Below are positions 21,183 through 30,820 of a DNA stretch of 50,589 nucleotides, in pieces. Source of the DNA: Thermoflexus hugenholtzii JAD2 (lineage in GTDB: Bacteria > Pseudomonadota > Gammaproteobacteria > Burkholderiales > Burkholderiaceae). Where the stretch lies: NCBI GenBank assembly GCA_943325205.2, contig CALPOM020000006.1, forward strand, positions 1-50,589, given 5' to 3'. A program made the position numbers and the translations under genes. How positions within the stretch are numbered: position 1 is the first letter of the stretch; each line of letters starts with the position of its first letter. The notes under the pieces were generated by a model. The model saw only the letters and a list, made by a program, of their open reading frames with translations. It had not been told where the DNA came from and ran no database searches.

Positions 21183-24100
21183 TTATTCACTCTGGGTCAA
21201 TGCGGTAGCAGCCTGAATATCGACTGCCACTACTCTAGAAACTCCCTGCTCTTGCATCGTAACACCAATCAATTGGTTCGCAATTTCCATCGTTATTTTA
21301 TTGTGGGAAATAAACAAAAACTGGGTTTTTTGCGACATTTTGGCAACAATATCGGCATACCTTGCCGTGTTCGCATCATCTAATGGGGCATCCACTTCAT
21401 CGAGTAAGCAAAATGGCGCTGGATTAAGATGAAAGAGAGAAAATACTAAAGCAATTGCAGTTAAGGCTTTCTCACCACCTGATAAAAGATGAATCGTTGT
21501 ATTCTTTTTCCCTGGAGGCTGAGCCATCACCTGCACACCAGAGTCTAAAATTTCCTCACCAGTCATGACGAGTCGAGCTGTACCTCCCCCAAATAATGCT
21601 GGGAAATTTTCAGAAAAATGCTGGTTGACCTGATCAAAAGTAGCCTGTAATAAATCCCGAGTTTCGCCATCAATTTTCATAATGGCATCAGTCAGAGTTT
21701 GAATAGCCTCATTGAGGTCTGCCGACTGGGCATCTAAGAAGCTCTTACGCTCGCTAGAGGTTTTTAATTCATCAAGAGCAGCCATATTAACTGGGCCTAA
21801 TGCTGTAATCTTTGCCTGTAAATCGTTGACTTGATGTTGTAAGTTCGGCAATTGCACATCATCAGTGACAGCAGTTTGTAACTCATTGAAGTCCGCATGG
21901 TTATCTTTTAGCAAGGTCTCAAATTGTTCAACTGACAAACGTGCAGCCTGTTCTTTTAATTGCGCAGCCGTAATTTTTTCTCGTATCGGCTCAATTTCCT
22001 TCTCATAACCAAGACGCTTCTCATCGAGCTCTTTTAACTCAAACATCAAGGCATCAAAACGTGTTCTCACATCAGCTAAAGCATTTTCTTTACCTGATCT
22101 ATTCTCTAAGAGTTCTTGCAAAAGTTCTTGTGCCCGAAGATCCGTTAATTGTTCTAACTCTGCTTGCGCGGTCTGCTGAGTTTGATTGAGGGCCCCTAAT
22201 TGCTCAGTGGCAGAGTGCATATCTCGCTCTAAATCAGTTTGACGTTGCCTCAAAGAACGCACTTCAAAGGATGCTTCTTGTGCAATTGATTGTAATTCTT
22301 GCCGCTTTTGAATCGCTATACTGCGTGACTGCGAATGTACTTCATGAGCTAGCACAGCCTCATCAAAACTTGCTTGTGTGAGAGATAACTGGGCTATTTG
22401 TGACTCGGTATTCACCAAGTTATCAGAAATACGCATTTGAATTTGATCGCGTAAAACAGCCGTCTCTGCTAGTTCTTGTTGGACCTGCGCCGCACGAACA
22501 GAATACTGCTCTTCAGCCTGCAATAATTGCATCGCTTCCACCTCAAACCGGTGTGCATCCTTGACAGATTGCTCAGCAGTTTGGCGATCAGACACAGATT
22601 GCTGATGGGCCTGCTGATAATTTCCCTGTGCTTGACTCAGGTGGCTTTGTGCCTCATCTAACAAAAACTGCTCTGACTTGAGTTGTTTTTCTAAACCGTC
22701 TAACTCCTTAGCACGAATAATCAGGCCAGCTTGCTCGTTATCTTCAGCATATAATTGCACGCCAACTCGAGAGATTAAATGACCCTTGGTCGTTACAAAA
22801 ACTCCACTTGTAGGTAATTCTTCTCGACGAGCAACACCCTCTTGCACAGATTCAATCACATAAACGAGCGCTAACCAATCACTTAAAGCCACAGACAAGG
22901 CCAAATCGCGGACCTGAATTCTGCTCAATAGCGGGGTTAACGAGGCACCCACTACAACTTTTGTCGCGGCTGGTTGTGCATTTGCTAAAAACCAAGCTAC
23001 GCGACTAGGCGGTGTTTGCTCTTCATATTGAATAATCGCTGCTAGATTTTGGGCTTCAATAGCTCCAATACGTTCTCGTAAAACAGATTCAACTGCTCTT
23101 TCCCAGCCTGATTCAACTTGAATTTTCTGCCAAAGACGTGGCAACGTAGCCAGATCATTTTTTTGTAACCAGGGCATTAATTTACCCTGCGCAAGAACCT
23201 GTTCTTGAATATTTTTAAGAGCAGAGAGCTTTGCTTGGGTTTGCTGTACGGCCTGATTCGTGATTTGGAACTGTTCTTGATCCTTAGCCCTAGCCTGATC
23301 AGCTTGTAAAATTTGCTGTTCGGATAAAAGTCTTTTGGATTGGGCATCGTCGCGCTTTTTTTGAGCACTTTGTAAGCGGTCTTGAGCGGTCAAAAGAGCC
23401 TGTGCATCAGGCCGAATTAATTGCTCAAAATCAATCTTTAAACGCACTAAGCGTTGCTCAGTTTGCTCGGCCTGTGAACTGAGACTTTGTCCTAATGACT
23501 GGATTCGGGCGAGTTCTTTTTCAATTTCTGAGCACGCAGATCGGGTAGTTTCAACTGCCTGTTGCGAGTTTTTCCAAAGAACTTCTAACTCCGGAAGAAT
23601 ACTTGCATGTGCAATTAAATTAGCTTGACACTGACTATCATCCGCGTTGGATTGCTCTAGCTGCGCACAAACTGAAGAAAACTGTTCAGTCGCCTGATCT
23701 AATTGCCCTTGCCAACGATTTTTTTGTGCAATCAGATCTGTAATTTGGGCTTGTAAGCGCAACTTCGATTCGTTGGCGAAACGGATTTCGGACTCGGTCT
23801 GGGCAACCGCAGCGGTCACTTCATATAAAGCCGCTTGCGCTTGTGATACTTCATCTTGTAAAAGGTATTGATCCGCTCTTGTATTTTCCAGAGATAATTC
23901 AGAAGACCTCAAAAGAGCAATTCGCTCTTCTAATAAAACCTGCTCCGTACGGATTCTTTCATTGTGGCGTTGCCGCTCAGTTTCACCCTGCGTCATCCGC
24001 ATAAACCACAGCAAATGCTGCTTACTTTGCATACTGGATTGATATTCTTGGAATAGTCCTGCAACTTGCGCTTGTGATTCTAATTTAATTAACTGGGCAT

Positions 24101-24704
24101 CTAATTCTCGAAGAATATCTCGTACACGCGTCAAATTTTCTTGCGTACTTTCTAAACGGGATTCGGTTTCTTTCCGACGTTCCTTGTATTTAGAAACACC
24201 AGCGGCCTCTTCTAAGAAAATTCTTAACTCTTCTGGCTTGGCCTCAATAATTCTGGAGATCATACCCTGACCAATAATTGCATAAGCCCGAGGCCCAAGA
24301 CCTGTTCCTAAAAACATGTCCTGGATATCTTTTCGTCGAACACTTTGTTGGTTAATCAGATAGTTAGAGGCGCCATCTCGTGTAAGTACACGTTTTACAG
24401 ATATTTCACCAAAGGCGGACCACTGCCCTAAAGCTCGCCCATCCGTATTATCAAAAACAAGCTCAACACTGGCCCTCCCAGAGGGCTTACGTAATCCTGA
24501 GCCATTAAAAATCACATCTTGCATCGACTCACCGCGGAGTTCACTAGCCCGAGATTCACCTAAAACCCACCGCACAGCATCAATAATGTTGGATTTACCA
24601 CAGCCGTTTGGGCCAACAACCCCAATTAACTGACCGGGAAGGTCAAAATGGGTCGGGTCAACGAAGGATTTAAAACCAGCTAATTTGATAGATTTGAGTC
24701 GCAC
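21183..24704 (-). CDS. smc: Chromosome segregation protein SMC
   Basis: Condensin ATPase that organises and separates chromosomes. Walker A GPNGCGKSN is at residues 31-39. Long coiled coils follow (about 170-500 and 660-1010), rich in Gln, Glu and Ala, flanking a hinge at about 510-650. LSGGEK signature is at 1074-1079 and Walker B FCLLDEVD at 1098-1105, with SHNK near the end. 1173 residues is normal. The start is GTG at 24704, beginning MRLKSIKLAGFKSF, the conserved SMC N-terminus. No Shine-Dalgarno sequence is visible and a TATACT box lies only three bases upstream. Divergent from dapD. Confidence 0.97.
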   Translation of the reverse strand: MRLKSIKLAGFKSFVDPTHFDLPGQLIGVVGPNGCGKSNIIDAVRWVLGESRASELRGESMQDVIFNGSGLRKPSGRASVELVFDNTDGRALGQWSAFGEISVKRVLTRDGASNYLINQQSVRRKDIQDMFLGTGLGPRAYAIIGQGMISRIIEAKPEELRIFLEEAAGVSKYKERRKETESRLESTQENLTRVRDILRELDAQLIKLESQAQVAGLFQEYQSSMQSKQHLLWFMRMTQGETERQRHNERIRTEQVLLEERIALLRSSELSLENTRADQYLLQDEVSQAQAALYEVTAAVAQTESEIRFANESKLRLQAQITDLIAQKNRWQGQLDQATEQFSSVCAQLEQSNADDSQCQANLIAHASILPELEVLWKNSQQAVETTRSACSEIEKELARIQSLGQSLSSQAEQTEQRLVRLKIDFEQLIRPDAQALLTAQDRLQSAQKKRDDAQSKRLLSEQQILQADQARAKDQEQFQITNQAVQQTQAKLSALKNIQEQVLAQGKLMPWLQKNDLATLPRLWQKIQVESGWERAVESVLRERIGAIEAQNLAAIIQYEEQTPPSRVAWFLANAQPAATKVVVGASLTPLLSRIQVRDLALSVALSDWLALVYVIESVQEGVARREELPTSGVFVTTKGHLISRVGVQLYAEDNEQAGLIIRAKELDGLEKQLKSEQFLLDEAQSHLSQAQGNYQQAHQQSVSDRQTAEQSVKDAHRFEVEAMQLLQAEEQYSVRAAQVQQELAETAVLRDQIQMRISDNLVNTESQIAQLSLTQASFDEAVLAHEVHSQSRSIAIQKRQELQSIAQEASFEVRSLRQRQTDLERDMHSATEQLGALNQTQQTAQAELEQLTDLRAQELLQELLENRSGKENALADVRTRFDALMFELKELDEKRLGYEKEIEPIREKITAAQLKEQAARLSVEQFETLLKDNHADFNELQTAVTDDVQLPNLQHQVNDLQAKITALGPVNMAALDELKTSSERKSFLDAQSADLNEAIQTLTDAIMKIDGETRDLLQATFDQVNQHFSENFPALFGGGTARLVMTGEEILDSGVQVMAQPPGKKNTTIHLLSGGEKALTAIALVFSLFHLNPAPFCLLDEVDAPLDDANTARYADIVAKMSQKTQFLFISHNKITMEIANQLIGVTMQEQGVSRVVAVDIQAATALTQSE

Positions 24705-24839
24705 GGCAGTATAAGTTATTTCGATTAAACAATGATGATATCAAGTCTGGGGATCAAACCACAGTATTTCGCCATAATTTTCATTCACGATATAAAATAA
24801 ACCCGTCTATCTCTTTAAAATTGAACATTTATCACCATT
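24705..24839. promoter_or_regulatory. Divergent smc / dapD promoter region
   Basis: 135 bp separating two divergent genes. On the plus strand an AT-rich GATATAAAATAAA stretch around 24790 could be the dapD minus-10 region. On the minus strand TATACT (24713-24708) ends three bases before the smc GTG, and TTGATA further upstream pairs with AAATAA at 17-base spacing. Exact sites are uncertain. Confidence 0.35.
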
Positions 24840-25679
24840 ATGAACACACATTCAAAAGAATCTTTACCGAGCCTGATCGATCAAGCCTGGGAAAACCGAG
24901 CCAACTATTCAAGCCAAAACCCGCCTGCCGGGCTCCAGGCAGCGGTCGCCGAAGTGATTCAGGGCCTAGATGATGGTAGTCTGCGCGTAGCTACCCGAAA
25001 AGCTGTCGGCCAGTGGGAAGTGCACCAGTGGATTAAAAAAGCCGTTTTATTATCTTTTAAATTACAAGATAACGAAGTCATGACCGCCGGTGGATTTACT
25101 CAATTCTTTGATAAGGTCCCTAGTAAGTTTGCAAACTACTCCCCGGCCGATTTTCAGAATGGCGGTTTTCGAGTTGTCCCGCCAGCAATCGCCAGGCGTG
25201 GCTCGTTTATTGGCAAAAATGTTGTTCTAATGCCATCCTATGTCAATATCGGCGCCTATGTAGATGAAGGATCCATGGTTGATACTTGGGCGACAGTTGG
25301 ATCTTGCGCCCAAATCGGTAAAAATGTTCACTTGTCTGGTGGTGTTGGTATCGGTGGAGTACTCGAACCAGTCCAAGCTGGGCCTGTAATTATTGAAGAT
25401 AACTGTTTTATCGGTGCCAGATCGGAAGTAGTCGAAGGCGTAGTGATCGAAGAAAATAGCGTTCTGTCAATGGGGGTCTACATCGGCCAAAGCACAAAAA
25501 TCTATGATCGTGAAACTGGTGAGGTTCATTATGGTCGAGTGCCCGCTGGCTCTGTAGTTGTGCCTGGATCTCTACCCTCCGCAAACGGCAAATATAGTTT
25601 GTATGCTGCTATTATTGTTAAAAAGGTCGATGCGCAAACCCGCGCAAAAACTGCGATTAACGAACTACTTAGAGATTAA
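24840..25679 (+). CDS. dapD: Tetrahydrodipicolinate N-succinyltransferase
   Basis: Cytoplasmic trimeric enzyme of lysine / meso-diaminopimelate synthesis that succinylates tetrahydrodipicolinate with succinyl-CoA. The N-terminal helical domain is followed by hexapeptide repeats (about 105-230): [20 protein letters not shown] then [20 protein letters not shown] is diagnostic. [20 protein letters not shown] is also present. 279 residues is normal. Start ATG at 24840 with no clear Shine-Dalgarno sequence. It heads a tight plus-strand cluster with the later pathway gene dapE. Confidence 0.97.
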   Translation: MNTHSKESLPSLIDQAWENRANYSSQNPPAGLQAAVAEVIQGLDDGSLRVATRKAVGQWEVHQWIKKAVLLSFKLQDNEVMTAGGFTQFFDKVPSKFANYSPADFQNGGFRVVPPAIARRGSFIGKNVVLMPSYVNIGAYVDEGSMVDTWATVGSCAQIGKNVHLSGGVGIGGVLEPVQAGPVIIEDNCFIGARSEVVEGVVIEENSVLSMGVYIGQSTKIYDRETGEVHYGRVPAGSVVVPGSLPSANGKYSLYAAIIVKKVDAQTRAKTAINELLRD

Positions 25680-26033
25680 ATGTCGATTCAGTTGTACGGA
25701 ATTTCTAATTGCTCTAGTGTCCAAAAGGCAAAAATATGGTTAAATCAAAACCAATATGATTTCGTTTTTATCGACTATAAAAAACAAGCACCAACCAGCC
25801 AACTTCTCGAAAGATGGCTAGAGCAAGTTCCGCTTGATCAGCTCGTTAATCGCCAGGGTACTACATGGAAACAACTTTCTGATGACGAAAAATTACAATT
25901 TGAGCAAAGTAGTCAGGCAATTCTGATGTTAATTGCCAAGCCAACATTACTCAAACGGCCTACTTTGGTTAAAAACAATCAAATACTAGTCGGTTTTCAT
26001 GCCACCAAATACCTCTCATTTTTAAGTCCATAA
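25680..26033 (+). CDS. ArsC/Spx-family protein, YffB type
   Basis: Small thioredoxin-fold protein of the ArsC/Spx/YffB group. It starts [20 protein letters not shown], with a single redox-type Cys11 where glutaredoxins have CxxC. The C-terminal segment [12 protein letters not shown] matches the conserved ArsC-family loop. In E. coli the homologous yffB gene also lies directly before dapE, and its biochemical role is not established. The resistance-type arsenate reductase function is not supported: no ars genes are near and the sequence is the YffB type. The ATG directly follows the dapD TAA, with AGAG inside the end of dapD. Confidence 0.85.
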   Translation: MSIQLYGISNCSSVQKAKIWLNQNQYDFVFIDYKKQAPTSQLLERWLEQVPLDQLVNRQGTTWKQLSDDEKLQFEQSSQAILMLIAKPTLLKRPTLVKNNQILVGFHATKYLSFLSP

Positions 26034-26035
26034 GC

Positions 26036-27211
26036 ATGCTTTCCTCTGATCATTTCACGCCGACTCAATTACTTACTCAAGTGATGATTTCTCACCCGTC
26101 AGTCACGCCAGTTGATGGTGGCCTCCAAGAGTTAATCGCTAAACGCCTGCGCGCCATCGAATTCGAATGTGAAACTATGATGAGTGGACCTGATGATTTT
26201 CGGGTAACTAATTTATGGGCTATACGCCATGGTGCAGCTGGCAAAAATGGCCCTTGTTTAGTCTTCGCAGGCCATACCGATGTTGTTCCTACTGGCCCTC
26301 TAGAGAAATGGCAAACAGATCCCTTTACCCCCTCGATTCGAGACGGAAAATTATTTGGTCGTGGGGCTGCTGATATGAAAAGCTCACTAGCTGCTTTTGT
26401 AATTGCAACCGAAGAATTTGTGCAAAAAAACCCAAACCATCAAGGATCTATAGCCTTTTTACTTACTAGCGATGAAGAGGGGCCAACAAACACCGATGGT
26501 ACTGTCGTGGTTTGCCAAAAACTAGCTGAGCGACAAATCAAACTCGATTTTTGTATTGTCGGTGAGCCAACCTGTTTGAATCAATTTGGCGACATCATCA
26601 AAAATGGTCGAAGAGGATCTTTATCCGCGAAGCTTACCGTCAAAGGGATTCAAGGTCATGTTGCTTATCCGCATTTGGCCCAAAACCCTATTCATGATAT
26701 TTCTCCGGTTCTCAGTGAACTAGCCAATATGCAATGGGATCAGGGTAATGAATATTTCCCCCCAACAACCTGGCAAGTGTCTAATTTTCATGCCGGTACA
26801 GGAGCTACAAACGTGATACCGGGCGAGGCCGTAATCGACTTCAATTTTCGCTTTGCAACAACGAGTACTGCCCAGGGTTTAATTGATCAAGTCAGTAAAA
26901 TTCTGAGCAAGCATCAAATTCAATATGATATTTCTTGGAACCAAAGCGGCGAACCATTTTTGACCCCGCAAGGCGAATTATGTCAGGTATTACAGTCCGC
27001 TATATTGGCTGAGGTAGGCGTTCATGCTGAGCTCTCCACAACTGGTGGCACAAGTGATGGTCGCTTTATTTCTAAAATATGCCCTCAAGTTGTCGAATTT
27101 GGTCCAATCAATGCATCGATTCATCAAGTCAATGAAAACATTGCTTTGCCTGACATTGAATCTTTAAAAAATATTTATCGCCGAACTCTAGAGCTACTTA
27201 TCTCGCATTGA
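26036..27211 (+). CDS. dapE: Succinyl-diaminopimelate desuccinylase
   Basis: Dizinc M20-family hydrolase that removes succinate from N-succinyl-LL-DAP in lysine and peptidoglycan precursor synthesis. Metal-site motifs are [26 protein letters not shown] (catalytic Glu plus ligand Glu), VGEPT and the C-terminal IHQVNE. The dimerisation domain is the middle part with [12 protein letters not shown]. 391 residues; the family is usually about 375-385. ATG at 26036, two bases after the preceding stop. dapD and dapE act two steps apart. Confidence 0.97.
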   Translation: MLSSDHFTPTQLLTQVMISHPSVTPVDGGLQELIAKRLRAIEFECETMMSGPDDFRVTNLWAIRHGAAGKNGPCLVFAGHTDVVPTGPLEKWQTDPFTPSIRDGKLFGRGAADMKSSLAAFVIATEEFVQKNPNHQGSIAFLLTSDEEGPTNTDGTVVVCQKLAERQIKLDFCIVGEPTCLNQFGDIIKNGRRGSLSAKLTVKGIQGHVAYPHLAQNPIHDISPVLSELANMQWDQGNEYFPPTTWQVSNFHAGTGATNVIPGEAVIDFNFRFATTSTAQGLIDQVSKILSKHQIQYDISWNQSGEPFLTPQGELCQVLQSAILAEVGVHAELSTTGGTSDGRFISKICPQVVEFGPINASIHQVNENIALPDIESLKNIYRRTLELLISH

Positions 27212-28092
27212 ATACCCCCATTACCATCGATGAGGCTTGGGAAAAACTAAGCAATCAACTCAACCATGCGGAATTATTTTTTGGACATGGTGCAGTCGAT
27301 GCCGATAGTGAAGCCCTATGGATCTTAGCCCACTGTCTAGATGTGTCACCCAGCTCTTTATTAACAAAACTTGAGCAATCACTCCCTTTGACTGTTTTAG
27401 AAAAAGCCAGCCAACTCGTTACAACGCGTATTTATACGCGTAAGCCTCTGGCTTATCTCCTAGGTGAAGCTTGGCTAATGGGAGAGGTTTTTGATTGTGA
27501 TGAACGCAGTATCGTACCACGCTCATTCATCGCCGAATTAATCAGTAACCAAATCCTCGACCCCTGGCTACCTGCTGCAGGACGAGCACTTGATCTTTGC
27601 ACTGGTAATGCCTCTCTAGCTATCCTTCTTGCCAAGTACTGCCCAGATTTAGAAATTACAGCAACAGACATTGACCCGAAAGCCTTGGAATTAGCTCGTC
27701 AGAATATTGCCAAATTTGAATTAACGGATGCGATCGAACTGTATTGTGGTGACTTATGGAATGCTCTGAATGATCCAAATGATTCGAACCGTTTTGATTT
27801 AATTCTTTGTAATCCACCTTATGTTAATAGCGCCACCATGTCGACTCTTCCCCCTGAGTATCTAGCAGAGCCACGACACGCGCTTGCTGGAGGTCTAGAC
27901 GGCATGGATTTCATTGACCAAGTTCTAGCTCGGGCAAAAGAATACTTAACTGATCGTGGAGTACTCGTACTGGAAATCGGTAATGAGTATGAGCATTTTC
28001 AGCGCGCATTTCCTGACCTCGTAGTTCTTTGGCTAGAAGTCGCCGCTGGCAATACACAGGTTGGATTAATAAACTATGCTGACTTACCGTAA
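27208..28092 (+). CDS. prmB: Ribosomal protein L3 N5-glutamine methyltransferase
   Basis: SAM-dependent methyltransferase that modifies a Gln of ribosomal protein L3. An N-terminal helical domain (1-100) is followed by a Rossmann domain with [11 protein letters not shown] (129-139), the acidic ATDIDPKAL, and the catalytic NPPY at 202-205. The text after [24 protein letters not shown], matches the PrmB subgroup more than PrmC. 294 residues. It begins with TTG at 27208, overlapping the dapE TGA (TTGA), so it is coupled to dapE. No nearby ATG fits. Confidence 0.9.
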   Translation: MNTPITIDEAWEKLSNQLNHAELFFGHGAVDADSEALWILAHCLDVSPSSLLTKLEQSLPLTVLEKASQLVTTRIYTRKPLAYLLGEAWLMGEVFDCDERSIVPRSFIAELISNQILDPWLPAAGRALDLCTGNASLAILLAKYCPDLEITATDIDPKALELARQNIAKFELTDAIELYCGDLWNALNDPNDSNRFDLILCNPPYVNSATMSTLPPEYLAEPRHALAGGLDGMDFIDQVLARAKEYLTDRGVLVLEIGNEYEHFQRAFPDLVVLWLEVAAGNTQVGLINYADLP

Positions 28093-28153
28093 GTATCAGT
28101 GACAAGGTATTGTTTGCAGATTAGTTTGCTCTGATAAATAAAAACGAATCCTT

Positions 28154-28585
28154 TTAAAGACGCAAGCTTTCTAAAACATCCCTCATATTCTGCGGAATCG
28201 ATTGTGGCCTGTGCGTCTGACGATCTACATAAACATGCGTAAACTGTCCTAAAGCACAAATCCCTTCCTCAGTATTTTTAAATATTCCAAGTCGATACAC
28301 CACACTCGAATTACCAATTTTTTCAACAAAAATGCCAACTTGAACCGTATCCGGAAAAGAGATTGAACGAAAAAATTGGCAGTGATTATCAACCACTAAA
28401 CCGACCAAGGGACTATGGTCAAAATCCAAAACACCTTGTTCCAGCAGATATTGATTGACGGCTGTATCAAAGAAAGAAAAATAGACGACATTATTAACAT
28501 GCCGGTATACGTCATTATCGGACCAGCGCGTCGTTATCTGTATAAAACGAGCAAAGTCTACTCTAGTAAAAATTCGATCGGCCAT
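28154..28585 (-). CDS. Hotdog-fold acyl-CoA thioesterase (4HBT type)
   Basis: Probable cytoplasmic thioesterase hydrolysing an acyl-CoA of unknown chain type. RWSDNDVYRHVNNVVYFSFFD (residues 20-40) is the 4HBT signature with the Asp/His/Asn active-site cluster. HCQFFRSISFPDTVQVGIFV is the second typical strand pair. 143 residues is normal for YbgC/FadM-like proteins. It lies seven bases after radA on the same strand and converges with prmB. The substrate cannot be inferred. Confidence 0.85.
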   Translation of the reverse strand: MADRIFTRVDFARFIQITTRWSDNDVYRHVNNVVYFSFFDTAVNQYLLEQGVLDFDHSPLVGLVVDNHCQFFRSISFPDTVQVGIFVEKIGNSSVVYRLGIFKNTEEGICALGQFTHVYVDRQTHRPQSIPQNMRDVLESLRL

Positions 28586-28592
28586 TACTGTA

Positions 28593-29954
28593 CTAAAAAT
28601 CTTTTACTAAGTTAAACGCTGCCTCGATACGCTCGACGGCATGAATTTCCATATTCTCAAAAGATGCACCTTTAGGCATATTCGCTTTGGGAATAATTGC
28701 TTTCTTAAAACCTAATTTTGATGCTTCGCGCAGACGCTCTTGTCCACGCGGACATGGACGAATCTCCCCTGCTAAGCCAACCTCCCCAAACACAACAAGA
28801 TCTTTCGGTAAGGCTTTATTTTTTAAAGATGATTGAATAGCCAGTAAAACTGCTAAGTCAGCTGCTGGCTCAGTGATCTTTACCCCACCAACCGCATTTA
28901 GAAATACATCTTGATCAAAACAAGCAATGCCTGCATGACGATGCATGACTGCTAATAACATCGCTAAGCGATTTTGCTCCAAACCAACCGCTAAGCGCCT
29001 CGGGTTAGGAAGATGAGAACTATCTACTAAAGCTTGTATTTCGACTAATAAAGGTCTACTACCTTCTTGGGTAACTAAGACACAAGCGCCAGGAACCGCC
29101 TCCGTATTTGGTGATAAAAACAATGCTGAGGGATTATTAACACCCTTTAAGCCCTTATCTGACATCGCAAAAACACCTAATTCGTTCACCGCACCAAAGC
29201 GATTTTTTATCGCTCGGATTAATCGAAAAGAAGACTGCGTATCTCCCTCAAAATATAAAACTGTATCGACCATGTGCTCTAGTACGCGAGGTCCAGCAAT
29301 ATTGCCCTCTTTCGTTACGTGTCCGACTAAAATAATGGATATACCAGAGGACTTTGCTAAACGGGTGAGTTGGGCTGCACATTCGCGTACCTGCGCAACA
29401 GATCCTGGAGCCGAGCTTAAGGCCTCTGAATAGATCGTTTGAATCGAGTCTATAACTGCAACCTTCGGTCTGGCAAGCTCCAAATTACTGAGAATTTTTT
29501 CTAATTGAATTTCTGGAAAAACAACTAAATCAGGCGCAAAGCAGCCTGTTCTTTTAGCGCGAAGTGCAATTTGCGCGGCCGACTCCTCCCCACTTACATA
29601 AACTACAGATTGGCCTTCTAAGCTTAAGCCAGCTAACGTTTGTAATAGTAAAGTCGACTTACCTATACCAGGATCGCCGCCAATAAGAACTACCCCAGCA
29701 TCTACTAGACCGCCACCTAAAACACGATCAAATTCTGGGATACGGGTGGATATCCTCGCAAAATCCTCTAAATCAATATGCGCAAGAGTCTGTTGAGCGC
29801 TAGCCTGCACAATGCCCTGATATCGATGATTAGGCCCCTGCTCAAGAGTCTCCTCTAAAGAGTTCCAAGCCTGACAAGCGGGACATTGCCCTTGCCATTT
29901 TGGAAAAGATCCACCACAAAGATGGCAAGTAAATTGCGATTTAATTTTAGCCAC
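28593..29954 (-). CDS. radA: DNA repair protein RadA
   Basis: RecA-like branch migration factor in recombination and repair. N-terminal zinc finger with Cys10, 13, 24 and 27 (CHLCG...CPAC). Walker A GGDPGIGKST at 92-101. The RadA-specific KNRFG motif occurs in AIKNRFGAVNELGVF, and a C-terminal Lon-protease-like domain (about 275-453) carries GGVKITEPAADLA and LAGEIRPC. 453 residues is normal. Start ATG at 29954. It follows the unknown periplasmic protein gene by eight bases. Confidence 0.97.
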   Translation of the reverse strand: MAKIKSQFTCHLCGGSFPKWQGQCPACQAWNSLEETLEQGPNHRYQGIVQASAQQTLAHIDLEDFARISTRIPEFDRVLGGGLVDAGVVLIGGDPGIGKSTLLLQTLAGLSLEGQSVVYVSGEESAAQIALRAKRTGCFAPDLVVFPEIQLEKILSNLELARPKVAVIDSIQTIYSEALSSAPGSVAQVRECAAQLTRLAKSSGISIILVGHVTKEGNIAGPRVLEHMVDTVLYFEGDTQSSFRLIRAIKNRFGAVNELGVFAMSDKGLKGVNNPSALFLSPNTEAVPGACVLVTQEGSRPLLVEIQALVDSSHLPNPRRLAVGLEQNRLAMLLAVMHRHAGIACFDQDVFLNAVGGVKITEPAADLAVLLAIQSSLKNKALPKDLVVFGEVGLAGEIRPCPRGQERLREASKLGFKKAIIPKANMPKGASFENMEIHAVERIEAAFNLVKDF

Positions 29955-29962
29955 AAATATGC

Positions 29963-30466
29963 TTACAAAGGCGATGCACTTCGATTTTGCTGAGCTCTTT
30001 TCTCAGAGTCTTTACGACGTTCCTCAAGCTCTTCAATTCGCTTTGCACGTAAAATTTGTTTTTCCTCGAAAGCTTTACGATTATCAGCCCGCTCTTGAAT
30101 ATTTTTGGGATCTTGCCGCTCGGCAATTCGTAAGGTATCTTTTTCGGTTTTTATCATCTCATTGACTTCGCGTCTCCGGTCATGCATCGCTAACTCTTGC
30201 ACGCGAACCACCTTGATCTCTTTTAAATAGGTTTGGCGAACACGATCTAAGCAACGCTCCACAAAAAATAATTGATAACAGTTCCGAACTTGGGTGTCAT
30301 TTCGATACTGGACCCACTCTTTTTGAAGATCCAGATTATCTTGAACAACTTCCAGTTCAGCTAATTCTTGATCATGAACTAGTCCAGCAAATGAACTAGT
30401 AATACAGGCAACTCCTCCAAGACTTAGGATGAATATAACCAGCAGCCTATAACGCGTTTGCCTCAT
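29963..30466 (-). CDS. Unrecognised exported protein with charged helical region
   Basis: I do not recognise a named family with certainty. 167 residues. An N-terminal hydrophobic stretch (about 8-27) ending SSFAG looks like a signal peptide; Cys21 is not in a good lipobox. The mature part has two Cys, 63 and 72 (CYQLFFVERC), that could form a disulfide. Residues 75-167 are very rich in Arg, Lys, Glu and Gln, suggesting one long helix or coiled coil. Betaproteobacteria often carry hypothetical exported proteins with a similar Cys pair followed by a charged tail; this is recollection, not a search. The start overlaps the DUF442 stop by four bases (ATGA). Confidence 0.75.
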   Translation of the reverse strand: MRQTRYRLLVIFILSLGGVACITSSFAGLVHDQELAELEVVQDNLDLQKEWVQYRNDTQVRNCYQLFFVERCLDRVRQTYLKEIKVVRVQELAMHDRRREVNEMIKTEKDTLRIAERQDPKNIQERADNRKAFEEKQILRAKRIEELEERRKDSEKRAQQNRSASPL

Positions 30467-30810
30467 CCGCTTAATTGTTGTGTTAGATGAAATAAATTAG
30501 CAGATCGAGCGCCACTTCGGCAATAAGCCAAGACGGGCTTCGGTAACTCCTCCAAAAGAGCGGCCATTTCAAGCACTTGGTCACGCGTAATTTGCCCACT
30601 GATGACTGGTAAATACGCAAAATGTAAACCTACAGCCAAAGCCGCTTTTTCAATATCAGCTTGCATCGGTTGCTCACTACCACCCTCTAAATCAGGCCGA
30701 TTGCCAATAATAGTGCGATACCCTAAGGTGGCAATTTCAGAAATATTTTCGCTAGTAATCTGTCCTGCAGTTGAAAAGTTGGGAGTGTGTTCGGTGATAT
30801 AAAGTGACAT
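30463..30810 (-). CDS. DUF442 / TIGR01244-type phosphatase-like protein
   Basis: 115-residue protein of the beta-lactamase-hydrolase-like (DUF442) family, a dual-specificity-phosphatase-like fold. The signature is AYCRSGARSAN with Cys97 and Arg102. GNRPDLEGG (36-44) and LPVISGQIT are typical too. Members elsewhere are found fused to, or beside, persulfide dioxygenase or rhodanese domains in sulfide metabolism. The substrate here is unknown. I chose the ATG at 30810 with GAGG six bases before it, rather than a TTG inside metZ. It is ten bases after metZ, a sulfur assimilation gene, which fits a sulfur link but does not prove it. Confidence 0.85.
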   Translation of the reverse strand: MSLYITEHTPNFSTAGQITSENISEIATLGYRTIIGNRPDLEGGSEQPMQADIEKAALAVGLHFAYLPVISGQITRDQVLEMAALLEELPKPVLAYCRSGARSANLFHLTQQLSG

Positions 30811-30820
30811 GTTTACCTCA

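Noticed and set aside
25680..26033. Arsenate reductase ArsC
   Set aside because: The family is right, but the protein is the YffB type and no arsenic resistance genes are near.
29963..30466. Lipoprotein call from Cys21
   Set aside because: The residues before Cys21 (GVA) do not match a lipobox, and a signal peptidase I site at SSFAG is more likely.
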